DNA of 64,000 nt from Acidimicrobiaceae bacterium (lineage in GTDB: Bacteria > Actinomycetota > Acidimicrobiia > Acidimicrobiales > RAAP-2). Location: assembly GCA_003133685.1 (NCBI GenBank), contig PKYQ01000028.1:120521-184520 (forward strand), read 5' to 3'. This document shows, in pieces, positions 41,553 through 50,932 of this stretch (its first letter is position 1; every line of letters starts with the position of its first letter). A program made the position numbers and the translations under genes. The notes under the pieces were generated by a model that saw nothing but the letters and a program-made list of their open reading frames with translations, was not told the origin of the DNA and searched no databases.

Positions 41553-43346
41553 TTACTGCGCCAGGTTCGCTTCGAGACGATCGACTTCGTCGTGGAGCGT
41601 CTTGGGCAGGTCGTCACCGAACGTGGCGAAGTGCTCTCGAATTCGGGGCACCTCGTCACGCCACTCGTGGTGATGCACCGTCAATAGTTCGGACATGTCC
41701 GCCTCGGTGACATTCAATCCCTCGACGTTGAGCGCCGTCGTCGACGGCACCAAACCGATTGGTGTCTCGACGGCGTCGCCGCGACCGGCCGTTCGTTCGA
41801 AGACCCACTCGAGCACGCGACTGTTCTCGCCGTACCCGGGCCAGAGCCAGCGTCCATCCCCGCCCTTGCGGAACCAGTTCACGTAGAAGATCTTCGGCAA
41901 CTTGGATTCGTCAAAGCGATCAGAGAACGTCAACCAGTGCGCGAAGTAGTCGGCCATGTTGTACCCGCAGAAGGGGAGCATCGCGAAGGGGTCGCGGCGT
42001 AGCCTGCCGACGGCCCCGGTCGCCGCAGCCGTCGTCTCCGAGGAAAGGATCGATCCCAAGAAGACCCCGTGGTCCCAACTACGTGACTGGAAGATGAGGG
42101 GGATGACGCTGGCGCGTCTACCGCCGAAGAGGATCGCGTCGATCGGCACTCCGGCCGGGTCCTCCCACTCCGCGGCGATCGCCGGGTCCTGGGACGCGGG
42201 GGCCGTGAAGCGAGAGTTCGGATGCGCGGCCGGTGTGCCGAGGTCCTTCGACCACAATTGGCCCTTCCAGTCGATGAGACCCTCGGGCGCTTCGCCCATG
42301 CCCTCCCACCAGATGTCGCCGTCGGGCGTGATCGCGGTATTGGTGAAAATGGTGTTCGCCTCGATCGAGAGCATCGCGTTGGGATTGGTCTGCATGTTGG
42401 TTCCCGGCGCGACGCCGAAGAATCCGGCCTCGGGGTTGATCGCGCGAAGGCGTCCCTCGGCGTCGGGCTTCATCCAGCAGATATCGTCACCGATGGTCTC
42501 GACCTTCCAACCGGGCAGCGACGGCACGAGCATCGCGAGGTTCGTCTTGCCGCAGGCACTCGGGAACGCGCCGGTCACGTAGCGCGATTCGCCGGCCGGA
42601 CTCGTGAGCTTCAAGACCAGCATGTGCTCAGCCAACCAACCGTCGTCGCGCGCCAGGACTGACGCGATGCGCAGCGCGAAGCACTTCTTACCCAAGAGGG
42701 CGTTGCCGCCGTAGCCGGAGCCGAAGGAGATGATCTCGCGGGTCTCGGGGAAATGCACGATGTACTTGTCGGTCGAATTGCAGGGCCACTGCACGTCGGC
42801 TTGGCCTTCTTCGAGGGGCATCCCGACTGAGTGCAGGCACGGCACGAACTCGCCGTTCTCGCCGAGCACCTCGAGGGCGCCGGTGCCCATGCGCGTCATG
42901 ATCTTCATGTTGACCGCGACGTAGGCCGAGTCCGTCACCTCGACACCGATGTGGCTGATGTTCGATCCCAGTGGTCCCATGGAGAACGGCACGACGTACA
43001 TCGTGCGGCCCTTCATCGATCCTTCGAAGAGTTCTTTGAGGGCTTCGCGCATCTCGTCCGGATCGCGCCAGTTGTTGGTTGGTCCGGCGTCGTGCTCGTC
43101 CTTGGAGCAGATGAAGGTGCGGTCCTCGACGCGCGCGACGTCACTCGGGTCCGACGTCGCGTAGTAACTATTCGGTCGCTTCGCCGCAGAGAGTCGGGTG
43201 AAGGTGCCGGCGTCGACGAGCAGTTGACACAGTTCGTCGTACTCCTTGTCCGATCCGTCGCACCAGTGGATACGATCGGGGGTAGTGAGCCGCGCAATTT
43301 CTTCCACCCACGCGATGAGTTTCTTGTGTTGGGTCGGGTACGACAC
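41553..43346 (-). CDS. pckG: Phosphoenolpyruvate carboxykinase (GTP)
   Basis: A 597-residue protein. The GTG at 43346 is eight bases after GGAGG and preferred over an upstream GTG at 43361. The P-loop with reactive Cys, [15 protein letters not shown] (about residue 265), the second metal/nucleotide motif [10 protein letters not shown], and the [10 protein letters not shown] and MTRMG stretches identify the GTP-dependent form typical of actinobacteria and animals. It converts oxaloacetate and GTP to PEP and CO2, at the gluconeogenesis/anaplerosis node. It is divergent from thiL. Confidence 0.96.
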   Translation of the reverse strand: MSYPTQHKKLIAWVEEIARLTTPDRIHWCDGSDKEYDELCQLLVDAGTFTRLSAAKRPNSYYATSDPSDVARVEDRTFICSKDEHDAGPTNNWRDPDEMREALKELFEGSMKGRTMYVVPFSMGPLGSNISHIGVEVTDSAYVAVNMKIMTRMGTGALEVLGENGEFVPCLHSVGMPLEEGQADVQWPCNSTDKYIVHFPETREIISFGSGYGGNALLGKKCFALRIASVLARDDGWLAEHMLVLKLTSPAGESRYVTGAFPSACGKTNLAMLVPSLPGWKVETIGDDICWMKPDAEGRLRAINPEAGFFGVAPGTNMQTNPNAMLSIEANTIFTNTAITPDGDIWWEGMGEAPEGLIDWKGQLWSKDLGTPAAHPNSRFTAPASQDPAIAAEWEDPAGVPIDAILFGGRRASVIPLIFQSRSWDHGVFLGSILSSETTAAATGAVGRLRRDPFAMLPFCGYNMADYFAHWLTFSDRFDESKLPKIFYVNWFRKGGDGRWLWPGYGENSRVLEWVFERTAGRGDAVETPIGLVPSTTALNVEGLNVTEADMSELLTVHHHEWRDEVPRIREHFATFGDDLPKTLHDEVDRLEANLAQ

Positions 43347-43408
43347 GTTGAGTTCCTCCACTCATCTGACGCCACGACATCGTGACGAACACCTGGCGAA
43401 CCAGGTTC

Positions 43409-44362
43409 ATGCCCGCGCCGACTGACCCAACAGTCCCCAAAGGGGTTTACTCCCGGCGTGAAGATGACGTCATTGAGCGTATCGCCCAAATTGTCGGACT
43501 AGGTAATATTCCGGCGGGCGAGCGGCACATTGGCGACGACGCCGCGGTCCTCGCGCCCTTCGTGGGACAGGCTGTGATCAGCACTGATGTCGCCGTTTTG
43601 GGCGTCCATCTCGATTCGGAATATTTCCCATTGGAGGACCTTGGCTTTAAAGCGGTGGCCGCCGCGGTCTCGGACCTGGCCGCGATGGGCGCGCGCGTGC
43701 GCGGTGCCGTCGTGGCGGTGACGGCGCCAGAAGGTACGGATCTCGAGGAGTTGCATCGTGGCATGGCCGACGCCTCGAGAGTGACGAGTTGCCCGATCGT
43801 CGGCGGCGACCTCGCGCAGGGTCGCGACGTGACGGTCGCGGTCACCGTCTTTGGCGAGTGTCCCGGTCGTGGCGCGATCTATCGAAGCGGCGCGAAGCCC
43901 GGCGATCAACTCTTGGTCACGGGTCCGCTCGGCCGCTCCGCGGCCGGACTTCGACGTCGTCGCGCGGGCGCGTCACTCTCGGATGAACTCGTCGTCGCGC
44001 ATCGCCGTCCCCGGCCGCGCCTCGCCGAAGGCATGGCGGCACGCGGGGCGGGCGTGCACGCGATGATGGACCTCAGTGACGGCCTCGGCCTGGACCTTCA
44101 CCGCTTCGCCGACGCCTCCGGCGTTGGATTCGAACTGCACGACGTCCCCGTCGCCGAAGGGGCGACGGTCGACGAGGCGATCAGCGGGGGAGAGGACTAC
44201 GAGTTGTTGATCGCGACCGACGACGTCGCGAGACTCCGGTTGGTCTTTCTGGACCGAGGGCTTCGTGCCCCACTGGCGATCGGCACGGTCGTGAAGGACC
44301 GCGCGACGAGGACGTTAAAGGGAGAAGCGTTCGAACGTCGGGGCTGGCAGCACCAGTTTTGA
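43409..44362 (+). CDS. thiL: Thiamine-monophosphate kinase
   Basis: A 317-residue protein. ERHIGDDAAVL (N-terminal metal site), DLGFKAVAAAVSDLAAMGA, VGGDLAQG, MMDLSDGLGLDLHR and SGGEDYELL match ThiL, which phosphorylates thiamine monophosphate to the active diphosphate. The ATG at 43409 is taken; a GTG at 43382 lies within the pckG/thiL divergent promoter region. It is convergent with rpmB. Confidence 0.94.
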   Translation: MPAPTDPTVPKGVYSRREDDVIERIAQIVGLGNIPAGERHIGDDAAVLAPFVGQAVISTDVAVLGVHLDSEYFPLEDLGFKAVAAAVSDLAAMGARVRGAVVAVTAPEGTDLEELHRGMADASRVTSCPIVGGDLAQGRDVTVAVTVFGECPGRGAIYRSGAKPGDQLLVTGPLGRSAAGLRRRRAGASLSDELVVAHRRPRPRLAEGMAARGAGVHAMMDLSDGLGLDLHRFADASGVGFELHDVPVAEGATVDEAISGGEDYELLIATDDVARLRLVFLDRGLRAPLAIGTVVKDRATRTLKGEAFERRGWQHQF

Positions 44363-44363
44363 A

Positions 44364-44573
44364 TTACGCCTCGACGCTGCGGCGGGCGGGCTTGGTGACC
44401 TTGCCCGATCGGATGCAGCCGGTGCAGACGTTCATACGCGTGGGCGTGGCGCCGACCATTGCGCGCACGCGCTGGATGTTCGGGTTCCAACGGCGCTTGG
44501 TGCGACGGTGCGAGTGGGAGACGTTCATGCCGAACGACGGCTTCTTGCCGCAGATTTCGCAGACGGATGCCAT
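44364..44573 (-). CDS. rpmB: 50S ribosomal protein L28
   Basis: A 69-residue protein. It is the zinc-binding (C+) form: CEICGKK at the N-terminus and CTGCIRSG near the C-terminus give four cysteines, and [16 protein letters not shown] is the conserved basic core. Its position next to the YloV-type gene and recG is the usual one. Confidence 0.97.
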   Translation of the reverse strand: MASVCEICGKKPSFGMNVSHSHRRTKRRWNPNIQRVRAMVGATPTRMNVCTGCIRSGKVTKPARRSVEA

Positions 44574-44610
44574 GATGAACTCTTTCCTTGGTTGCAGGCA
44601 CCTACTGGCG

Positions 44611-44632
44611 CCACCGGACTAAACCGAACGAC
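44611..44632 (+). repeat. Isolated sequence like one attachment-block unit
   Basis: GCCACCGGACTAAACCGA, in the rpmB/yloV intergenic region, differs by one base from island units such as GCCACCGGACCAAACCGA. Only one unit is present with no TCCCAC pair or tRNA core, so chance cannot be ruled out. Confidence 0.3.
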
Positions 44633-44651
44633 CATTGTAGCATTTCAGACG

Positions 44652-46289
44652 ATGACCACTCCGTTGACGCTGTCCGCGCGCGAACTGCGTTCAACGATTG
44701 CCACCTACTCCGATCTCCTTCGGTCCCATAAGGATGTCATCAATCGCCTGAATGTCTATCCGGTGCCCGACGGCGACACCGGGACCAACATGACGCTCAC
44801 CATCGAATCGGTGGCCGCCGAACTGGGCCCACTCGCCGATGACGCCGAGATGTCCGAAGTCTGCAGGGCCATTGCCCACGGCTCACTCATGGGCGCCCGG
44901 GGCAACTCCGGCGTCATCCTCTCCCAGATGCTCCGCGGTCTCGTCGCGAAATTCCCCATCAAGGGCGACGTGTCGGCCGACCTGCTGGCCGAGTCGCTCG
45001 AGAACGCCGACGTCCTGGCGCGCCAGGCGGTGGTGCGCATAGTCGAAGGGACGATGCTCTCCATTGCTCGCGCCGCCGCCGAAGGTGCTCGCGCGCATTG
45101 CGAGACGTTGATCGATCTCGTGCGGTCGGCGCGCGACCGCGCCAAAGACGCGCTGGCCTTCACGCCCGAACAGCTCCCGGTGTTGAAACAGGCCGGCGTC
45201 GTCGACTCCGGCGGCACGGGTCTGTTGTTGCTGTTTGATGCGTTGTGCAGTGTGGTCGCCCACGATCCGCTGCCGATCGCGCCATTGGCCGAATCGATCA
45301 CCGTGCACGTGCACGAAGAGACCGAGACGCGTGAGTCGACGATCGCGGACCTGCGCTACGAGGTGATGTACCTCCTCGACGCCGAAGACGACAAGATGCA
45401 CGCCTTTCGCGAGGTCTGGTCGGGGATCGGCGACTCGATCGTCATCGTTGGCGATGACGGCCTCTACAACTGCCACATTCACACCGACAACATCGGCGCG
45501 GCGGTCGAGGCCGCACTCGACGCCGGACGACCGCGCGACATTCGCGTGACCGACCTCACCGAACTGGTCATCGAAGAGCGCTGGGTTCGCGAGGGGAGTG
45601 CCGAACAGCCGGACGCCGAACTCGACGCGGCGCCCGCGACGTCGGTGGTGGCGGTCGTCGTGGGCGAGGGCGTCGGTCGGATCTTTCACTCGCTCGGCGT
45701 GCGCGTCCTCGTCGCGGGCGGTCAATCAATGAACCCGTCCACGGCCGACCTCGTGGCGGCGGTGGTGGCGACGGGCTCGGACCAAGTGGTGCTGTTGCCG
45801 AACAACAAGAATATTCGACCGGTCGCCGAGCAGGTTGACGGTCTCGTCGAACAGACCGTGACCGTCGTACCGACGAATTCGATCGTCGAAGGTTTCGCGG
45901 CGCTGCTGGAGTACGACCCCGACGCCACCGCCGCGGACAACGCGACCTCGATGAGCGCCTCGGCGTGCAACGTGGTGGCGGCCGAAGTCACCCAAGCGGT
46001 GCGCGACACGACGACCGACGTCGGCGAAGTACACGTCGGTGACTGGATCGGACTGTCCGTCAGCGGCGTGCGTTCGATCGATCACTCGATTGCCGGAGCG
46101 AGCAATCACCTCTTGAACGAGCTCATTACTCCCGCGCACGAACTGGTCACGATCATTGAAGGCGAGGGATCCTCGCCCGCGAACACTCGCCGGATCACCG
46201 AGTTCCTCGCCGACGAATATCCGGACTTAGCGGTGGAAGTCCATCACGGGGGCCAGCCGTTGTACCCCTACTACTTCGGAATCGAATGA
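44652..46289 (+). CDS. fakA: DAK2-domain protein, fatty acid kinase FakA/YloV family
   Basis: A 545-residue protein from the ATG at 44652; the frame upstream to 44508 is an antisense shadow of rpmB. The ATP/Mg-binding DAK2 motif LNVYPVPDGDTGTNM (about residue 35) and ARGNSGVILSQMLRG (about 83) are conserved. A middle domain (YEVMYLLDAEDD, NCHIHTDNIG) and a C-terminal domain complete the FakA layout. FakA phosphorylates fatty acids presented by FakB/DegV proteins, feeding exogenous acids to PlsX/PlsY. No fakB is in the window, but plsX and acpP lie 5 kb downstream. Its stop overlaps recG. Confidence 0.9.
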   Translation: MTTPLTLSARELRSTIATYSDLLRSHKDVINRLNVYPVPDGDTGTNMTLTIESVAAELGPLADDAEMSEVCRAIAHGSLMGARGNSGVILSQMLRGLVAKFPIKGDVSADLLAESLENADVLARQAVVRIVEGTMLSIARAAAEGARAHCETLIDLVRSARDRAKDALAFTPEQLPVLKQAGVVDSGGTGLLLLFDALCSVVAHDPLPIAPLAESITVHVHEETETRESTIADLRYEVMYLLDAEDDKMHAFREVWSGIGDSIVIVGDDGLYNCHIHTDNIGAAVEAALDAGRPRDIRVTDLTELVIEERWVREGSAEQPDAELDAAPATSVVAVVVGEGVGRIFHSLGVRVLVAGGQSMNPSTADLVAAVVATGSDQVVLLPNNKNIRPVAEQVDGLVEQTVTVVPTNSIVEGFAALLEYDPDATAADNATSMSASACNVVAAEVTQAVRDTTTDVGEVHVGDWIGLSVSGVRSIDHSIAGASNHLLNELITPAHELVTIIEGEGSSPANTRRITEFLADEYPDLAVEVHHGGQPLYPYYFGIE

Positions 46290-48496
46290 GTGAGACGGCG
46301 CCACGCCGGCTTCGTGAGTTAGGCGAGATCCCCGTCAGCCGGCTGAACCGAATCGGCGAGAAGCGCACGGTCGCCCTCGCCTCGATGGGCATCGACAATG
46401 TCTTCGATCTCCTCACCATCTATCCCCGTCGCTACATCGACCGCACCAAGCGCGTCGACCTCTCGGACTTAACCGTCGGTGAGGAGGCCGCGGTCTTCGG
46501 CGAAGTGACCAAGATCAAAGGTCGTCGCACGAAGAACGGTCGGGTCATGGTCGAGGCCAGCGTCAGTGACGACAGCGGATCGTTCAAAGTTGTCTTCTTC
46601 AATCAGGGTTGGCGCGAGAATCAGCTCCCCGTTGGTGTCCAGGCGCTGTTCTTTGGCAAGGTCACGGACTACAGGGGTCAGCGCCAGATGACGAACCCCG
46701 TGGTCGACGTGATCATCGGACCCTCGGGCGATGAACGAGACGCCTCGCGAATCGGCCGCGTCGTGCCGATCTACCCGGCGTCGGGCAAAGCCGGACTGAC
46801 CAGTTGGGAGATCGGCGGTTTCATCGACGAGAGCCTGCGCCGCGCCGGACCAATGCTCGATCCGGTACCGGAAACTGCGCTCGCCGAGTTCGATCTGGTC
46901 GATCGCACGGCGTCGTATCGAGGGATCCACCTGCCGGCGGACTTCGCCGACATAAGGCCCGCGCGACGACGACTCGCCTTCGACGAGTTCTTGCGGTTGC
47001 AGTTGCTCCTGGCCCTTCGGCGCCGTCGCCTCGAGGCGTCCTCGGCCGGCATTCGGCACCCGATCAACGTCGAGGACCTTGACGTCGGTCCGGGAGCGCT
47101 CGCCGACACGTCGTCATCGCTCGTTCGACGATTCTTGGTCGGACACCACTTCGCTCTGACGAGCGCGCAACGTCGCGTACTCGGAGAGATCGCGACCGAC
47201 CTCTCCTCGCCACTGCCGATGCACCGTCTCTTGCAAGGCGACGTCGGCTCCGGCAAGACGGTCGTCGCGTTGACGGCGTTGCTGGCCGCAATCGACGGCG
47301 AACGACAAGGTGCGCTGATGGCGCCGACGGAGGTCTTGGCCGAACAACATCTCGCGTCACTTCGAAAGGACCTGGAGGGACTCACCAAAGCGGATTCCGC
47401 GGTGCTGGGCGGTGAACGACCGTTGTCGATCCAACTCCTCACGGGACGAGTGCGGGCCAAAGACCGACAGAGCGTGCTGAACGGTCTGCGCGACGGGTCG
47501 GTTGACATCGTGGTCGGCACGCACGCGCTGTTGAGTGACGACGTACGTTTTCGCGCACTCGGGGTCATTGTCATTGACGAACAGCACCGCTTCGGTGTCG
47601 AGCAGCGCGCGGCGCTGCGTGACAAGGGCCGAGAACGCTCCGACGAAGCCGCCGACCCGGACCTGTTGGTGATGACCGCGACGCCGATTCCGCGAACGGC
47701 GGCGATGGTCGTCTTCGGCGACCTCGACCGCTCGGTCTTGGACGAAATGCCCCAGGGGCGTTTGCCAATCAAGACGTCCTGGGCGAAGGAACCGTTGGCG
47801 GTAGCCAGTTGTTGGCAGCGCGTACGCGACGAAGTCGCGCTCGGTCGTCGCGCCTACGTGATCTGCCCGCTCGTCGAAGACTCCGAAAAGGTTGAGGCGA
47901 CGAGTGCCGTCGAAGAACGCACGCGTCTGGCCCTCGAAGAGTTGCGCGGACTCGCGGTCGGTCTACTGCACGGCCAGATGAAGGGACCGGAAAAAGAAGA
48001 GGTGATGGCGCAATTTCGCGCCGGCGAACTCGACGTGCTCGTGGCGACGGTCGTGATCGAAGTCGGGGTCGACGTGTCCGAAGCGAGCGTCATCGTCATC
48101 GAAGACGCGTGGCGCTTCGGCCTCGCGCAGTTACACCAACTGCGCGGCCGGGTGGGACGCAGCGACGTGCAGAGTTACTGCTACCTGTTGGGCACCTCAC
48201 CGACCGAGGACGGCGCCGTTCGCCTCCAGGCGCTGGTCGATTCCAACGACGGCTTCGCCCTCGCCGAGGTCGACCTCGATCTGCGCGGCGAAGGGACGCT
48301 GCTCGGCTCGCGCCAACGCGGGCGAAGCGACCTGCGCCTGGCCTCTCTACGCCATGACGAGGACTTATTGATTGCCGCCCAGCGGGTGGCGGCCACGATG
48401 GTCCAGAAGGACGGCCTCGACGACGAACCCGAGATGGTGGACGAACTTCGCCTCTTCATCGACGACGAAGAAGCCGACTACTTGTTCAAGTCGTGA
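46286..48496 (+). CDS. recG: ATP-dependent DNA helicase RecG
   Basis: A 736-residue SF2 helicase. The N-terminal wedge/OB domain (about 60-150, GEVTKIKGRRTKNGRVMVEASVSD interrupted here) is followed by Walker A LLQGDVGSGKTVVAL (about 316), VIDEQHRFGVEQR as DExH box, TATPIPRT (motif III) and QLRGRVGRS (motif VI). RecG remodels stalled forks and Holliday junctions. ATGA overlap couples it to fakA. Confidence 0.96.
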   Translation: MSETAPRRLRELGEIPVSRLNRIGEKRTVALASMGIDNVFDLLTIYPRRYIDRTKRVDLSDLTVGEEAAVFGEVTKIKGRRTKNGRVMVEASVSDDSGSFKVVFFNQGWRENQLPVGVQALFFGKVTDYRGQRQMTNPVVDVIIGPSGDERDASRIGRVVPIYPASGKAGLTSWEIGGFIDESLRRAGPMLDPVPETALAEFDLVDRTASYRGIHLPADFADIRPARRRLAFDEFLRLQLLLALRRRRLEASSAGIRHPINVEDLDVGPGALADTSSSLVRRFLVGHHFALTSAQRRVLGEIATDLSSPLPMHRLLQGDVGSGKTVVALTALLAAIDGERQGALMAPTEVLAEQHLASLRKDLEGLTKADSAVLGGERPLSIQLLTGRVRAKDRQSVLNGLRDGSVDIVVGTHALLSDDVRFRALGVIVIDEQHRFGVEQRAALRDKGRERSDEAADPDLLVMTATPIPRTAAMVVFGDLDRSVLDEMPQGRLPIKTSWAKEPLAVASCWQRVRDEVALGRRAYVICPLVEDSEKVEATSAVEERTRLALEELRGLAVGLLHGQMKGPEKEEVMAQFRAGELDVLVATVVIEVGVDVSEASVIVIEDAWRFGLAQLHQLRGRVGRSDVQSYCYLLGTSPTEDGAVRLQALVDSNDGFALAEVDLDLRGEGTLLGSRQRGRSDLRLASLRHDEDLLIAAQRVAATMVQKDGLDDEPEMVDELRLFIDDEEADYLFKS

Positions 48497-48519
48497 CGAG
48501 CACGGCGTACCCTTGAGGA

Positions 48520-49044
48520 ATGCGAGTAATTGGGGGATCGGCCCGCGGACGTCCGCTAAAGGCGAAGCTGCCGTCGACGGTTCGACCGACCACCGACTAC
48601 GCGCGTGAGGCGATCTTCTCGATGCTCGAGAGTCGCGGGGGACTCTACGACCTCGTCGTCGCCGACCTCTACTGCGGTTCGGGCGCGATGGGTATCGAGG
48701 CGATGTCGAGGGGAGCGGCGAAGGTCTACTTCGTCGACAGCGACCCGGCCTGTCTGGCCGCGGTGAAACTGAACCTCGAACCCCTGAACTTCGACGCCGA
48801 GGCCGTCTTCGTGCGCGCGATGTTGCCGGTGTGGTCGCCGCCGGACGACCTCGATCTCGTGCTCGCCGATCCGCCCTACGGCCCGCTCGATCTCGCCAGC
48901 GTGTTGCGCGGCGTCGTCGCCGAACGCGTGATTGTCGAGAACGATCGTCATATGGAGCCGTTGGAGGGCTGGATCGTTACCAAAACCAAGCGCTACGGCA
49001 CTACGCTCGTAACGATGTTGGAACCGGACGAAGGCGGCGCATGA
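48520..49044 (+). CDS. rsmD: 16S rRNA (guanine(966)-N(2))-methyltransferase
   Basis: A 174-residue protein. RVIGGSARGRPLKA and RPTTDYAREAIFSMLES at the N-terminus, VADLYCGSGAMGIEAMSRGA as the SAM site and VLADPPYGPLDL as the catalytic DPPY motif identify RsmD, which methylates 16S rRNA G966 in the 30S P-site. It is followed by coaD with a four-base overlap, a common bacterial pairing. Confidence 0.95.
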   Translation: MRVIGGSARGRPLKAKLPSTVRPTTDYAREAIFSMLESRGGLYDLVVADLYCGSGAMGIEAMSRGAAKVYFVDSDPACLAAVKLNLEPLNFDAEAVFVRAMLPVWSPPDDLDLVLADPPYGPLDLASVLRGVVAERVIVENDRHMEPLEGWIVTKTKRYGTTLVTMLEPDEGGA

Positions 49045-49529
49045 CGGTTGGTCTCATCCCCGGCTCCTTCGATCCCTTCCACAACGGGCACCTCGAGGTG
49101 GTGGAACGGGCCTCGCACATCTTCGACGAGATCGTCGTCGCCGCGATCCGCAATCCCCAGAAGTCCGAGGCGCTCTTCGACCTCGACGAGCGCCGTGACA
49201 TGATCGCCGAGTCCCTCGCGCACCTGAAAAACGTGCGAATCGTCTCGATTTCGACGTTGCTCGTGAATGTCGCGAAAGACGTCGACGCGACCGCCATCGT
49301 GAAGGGCCTGCGCGCCGTCTCGGACTTCGAGAGTGAGTTGCAGATGGCCCAGATGAATCGCTCGCTCTCGGGCGTCGAGACACTGTTTATCCCGTCGAGT
49401 TCGACGCATTCATTCATCGCCTCGCGGCTGTTGCGCGAGGTGGCGCGCTACGGCGGCGACGTCTCGCCCTTCGTGCCCGCCGCGGTCGCCAAACGCTTTA
49501 TCGGCAAGTTTCCAGGAGGTGGGCAATGA
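49041..49529 (+). CDS. coaD: Phosphopantetheine adenylyltransferase
   Basis: A 162-residue protein. PGSFDPFHNGHLEVVERA holds the nucleotidyltransferase HxGH motif, AIVKGLRAVSDFESELQMAQ the pantetheine site, and FIPSSSTHSFIASRLLREVA the ISSTxVR-like ATP loop. It makes dephospho-CoA from 4'-phosphopantetheine, the penultimate CoA step. Its ATGA overlaps rsmD. Confidence 0.96.
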   Translation: MTVGLIPGSFDPFHNGHLEVVERASHIFDEIVVAAIRNPQKSEALFDLDERRDMIAESLAHLKNVRIVSISTLLVNVAKDVDATAIVKGLRAVSDFESELQMAQMNRSLSGVETLFIPSSSTHSFIASRLLREVARYGGDVSPFVPAAVAKRFIGKFPGGGQ

Positions 49530-50158
49530 CGTCCTTTGACGGATACGACGACCCCGAAGAGTTTCAGGAGCCGTCCGGTCGCCACGTGCGCCGCGACATC
49601 GAATCGGACCTGCGCGACCTCATTGAGCTCGTCGCCAACGCCAAGCAGATGCCGCTGTCGAATTCGGCGCTGATACCGCGTGATGACGTGTTGGGACTCC
49701 TCGAGCAGGCCCTTCGCGCCCTGCCCGACGAGATCCGCGAGGCGCGTTGGGCGCTGCGCGACCGCGAGGAACTGATGGCGGGCGAATTGCAAAAGGCGCA
49801 GCAACTGATGGATCAGGTCCGTGCCGAAGCGGCCCGGATGGTCGACAAGACCGAGATCGCGCGCCAGAGCCGCTTGATGGCTCAACAGATCATCGCCGAG
49901 GCCCACGCGCAGTCGCGCCAGATGATCAACCAGTCCGAGGACTTCATCGACGGCAAGCTCGGCAGCTTCGAAATAGTCCTCGAGCGACTACTGAAGACCA
50001 CGCACTCGGGCCGCGAACGCCTGAGCGCTCAAGGACTGCCGACGTCGCTCATCGAAGAGGCACCGATCGACGAGCAGGCCCTCAGTGCGGCGCCGGAGTT
50101 CAAGGAGCCGACCGGTCTCGACGACACGACGTCGTTCTTCGATCAGGACGCGTTTTAG
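49526..50158 (+). CDS. sepIVA: SepIVA-like coiled-coil septation protein (DivIVA-related)
   Basis: A 210-residue protein with an acidic N-terminus, an LRDLIELVANAKQMPLSNSALIPRDDVLGLLEQAL segment and a long coiled coil (about 78-155; DREELMAGELQKAQQLMDQV, then ARQSRLMAQQIIAEAH). It resembles the mycobacterial DivIVA-domain protein SepIVA, needed for septum formation. In M. tuberculosis sepIVA is also next to DUF177, rnc and mutM, which supports the assignment. It overlaps coaD by four bases. Confidence 0.75.
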   Translation: MTSFDGYDDPEEFQEPSGRHVRRDIESDLRDLIELVANAKQMPLSNSALIPRDDVLGLLEQALRALPDEIREARWALRDREELMAGELQKAQQLMDQVRAEAARMVDKTEIARQSRLMAQQIIAEAHAQSRQMINQSEDFIDGKLGSFEIVLERLLKTTHSGRERLSAQGLPTSLIEEAPIDEQALSAAPEFKEPTGLDDTTSFFDQDAF

Positions 50159-50163
50159 TCGTC

Positions 50164-50718
50164 GTGGCCTCGCCGTACCTCGTTCCGGTCGCCCAACTGT
50201 TGCGCGATGTGCCCTCGCGCGCCGAGGTCGCCTTCGAAGCCTTGTTCGATGAGCCGCACGAGTTTCCGTCGCGCGGGCCGGCCGAGACCGACGTCTTCCC
50301 CGAAGCGAACGTCCGCCTGCAGCTGCGTCTCGAGAGCTTCAACGGGGGACTGCGCGTGCGCGGTCAGGTCGAAGCGCCGTGGCACGGGGTCTGTCGCCGC
50401 TGCTCGACGCCGGTGCTGGGCGTCAGCAGTGTCAGCGTGGACGAGCGTTTCGTCGACGAACGCCAAAACGGCGACGAAGAGGTCTACCTGATCGAGGACG
50501 ACTTCATCGACCTGGCGCCCTTGGCGCACGACGCCATCTTTCTGGACCTGCCGCTCGCGCCGCTCTGTCGCGAGGACTGCAAGGGACTCTGCCCCTTTTG
50601 CGGGATCGACCGCAACGAGGAGACCTGTGAGTGCCAGGCGCCCATTGATTCGCGCTGGGCTACACTGGACGGACTCCGATTCACGGACCTAGAGACCGGC
50701 GAATCCAAAGAAGTGTGA
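50164..50718 (+). CDS. DUF177/YceD-family protein with Cys cluster
   Basis: A 184-residue protein from the GTG at 50164. GVCRRCSTPVLG and the C-terminal LCREDCKGLCPFCGIDRNEE define the actinobacterial YceD/DUF177 type with a zinc-type Cys cluster. The family accompanies rpmF almost universally and is thought to affect 23S rRNA or ribosome assembly. The gene lies just before rpmF as expected. Confidence 0.9.
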   Translation: MASPYLVPVAQLLRDVPSRAEVAFEALFDEPHEFPSRGPAETDVFPEANVRLQLRLESFNGGLRVRGQVEAPWHGVCRRCSTPVLGVSSVSVDERFVDERQNGDEEVYLIEDDFIDLAPLAHDAIFLDLPLAPLCREDCKGLCPFCGIDRNEETCECQAPIDSRWATLDGLRFTDLETGESKEV

Positions 50719-50751
50719 CGGGCGAGCCCGTTCGACTGAAAGAGAAGATCG

Positions 50752-50931
50752 ATGGCCGTCCCGAAGCGCAAGACCAGCAAAGCGAAGACCCGCAGCCGCC
50801 GTGCCGCGAACTGGACCCTGGACCGTCCGGCGCGCAGCGTCTGTCCCCAGTGCGCGACGTCGAAATTGCCCCACGTCGTGTGCCCGAACTGCGGTTGGTA
50901 CAAGGGTCGCGTCGCCGTAGAGGTTAACTAA
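50752..50931 (+). CDS. rpmF: 50S ribosomal protein L32
   Basis: A 59-residue protein, too short for a long-ORF search: MAVPKRKTSKAKTRSRRA, then CPQC and CPNCGWYKGR, the zinc-binding cysteines of L32. An AGAGAAG site precedes the ATG. It is followed one base later by plsX, the classical rpmF-plsX linkage between ribosome and lipid synthesis. Confidence 0.97.
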   Translation: MAVPKRKTSKAKTRSRRAANWTLDRPARSVCPQCATSKLPHVVCPNCGWYKGRVAVEVN

Positions 50932-50932
50932 G

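Noticed and set aside
44508..44651. A longer start for the DAK2 kinase
   Set aside because: The extension lies antisense to the complete rpmB gene, and the ATG at 44652 begins the conserved DAK2 N-terminus.
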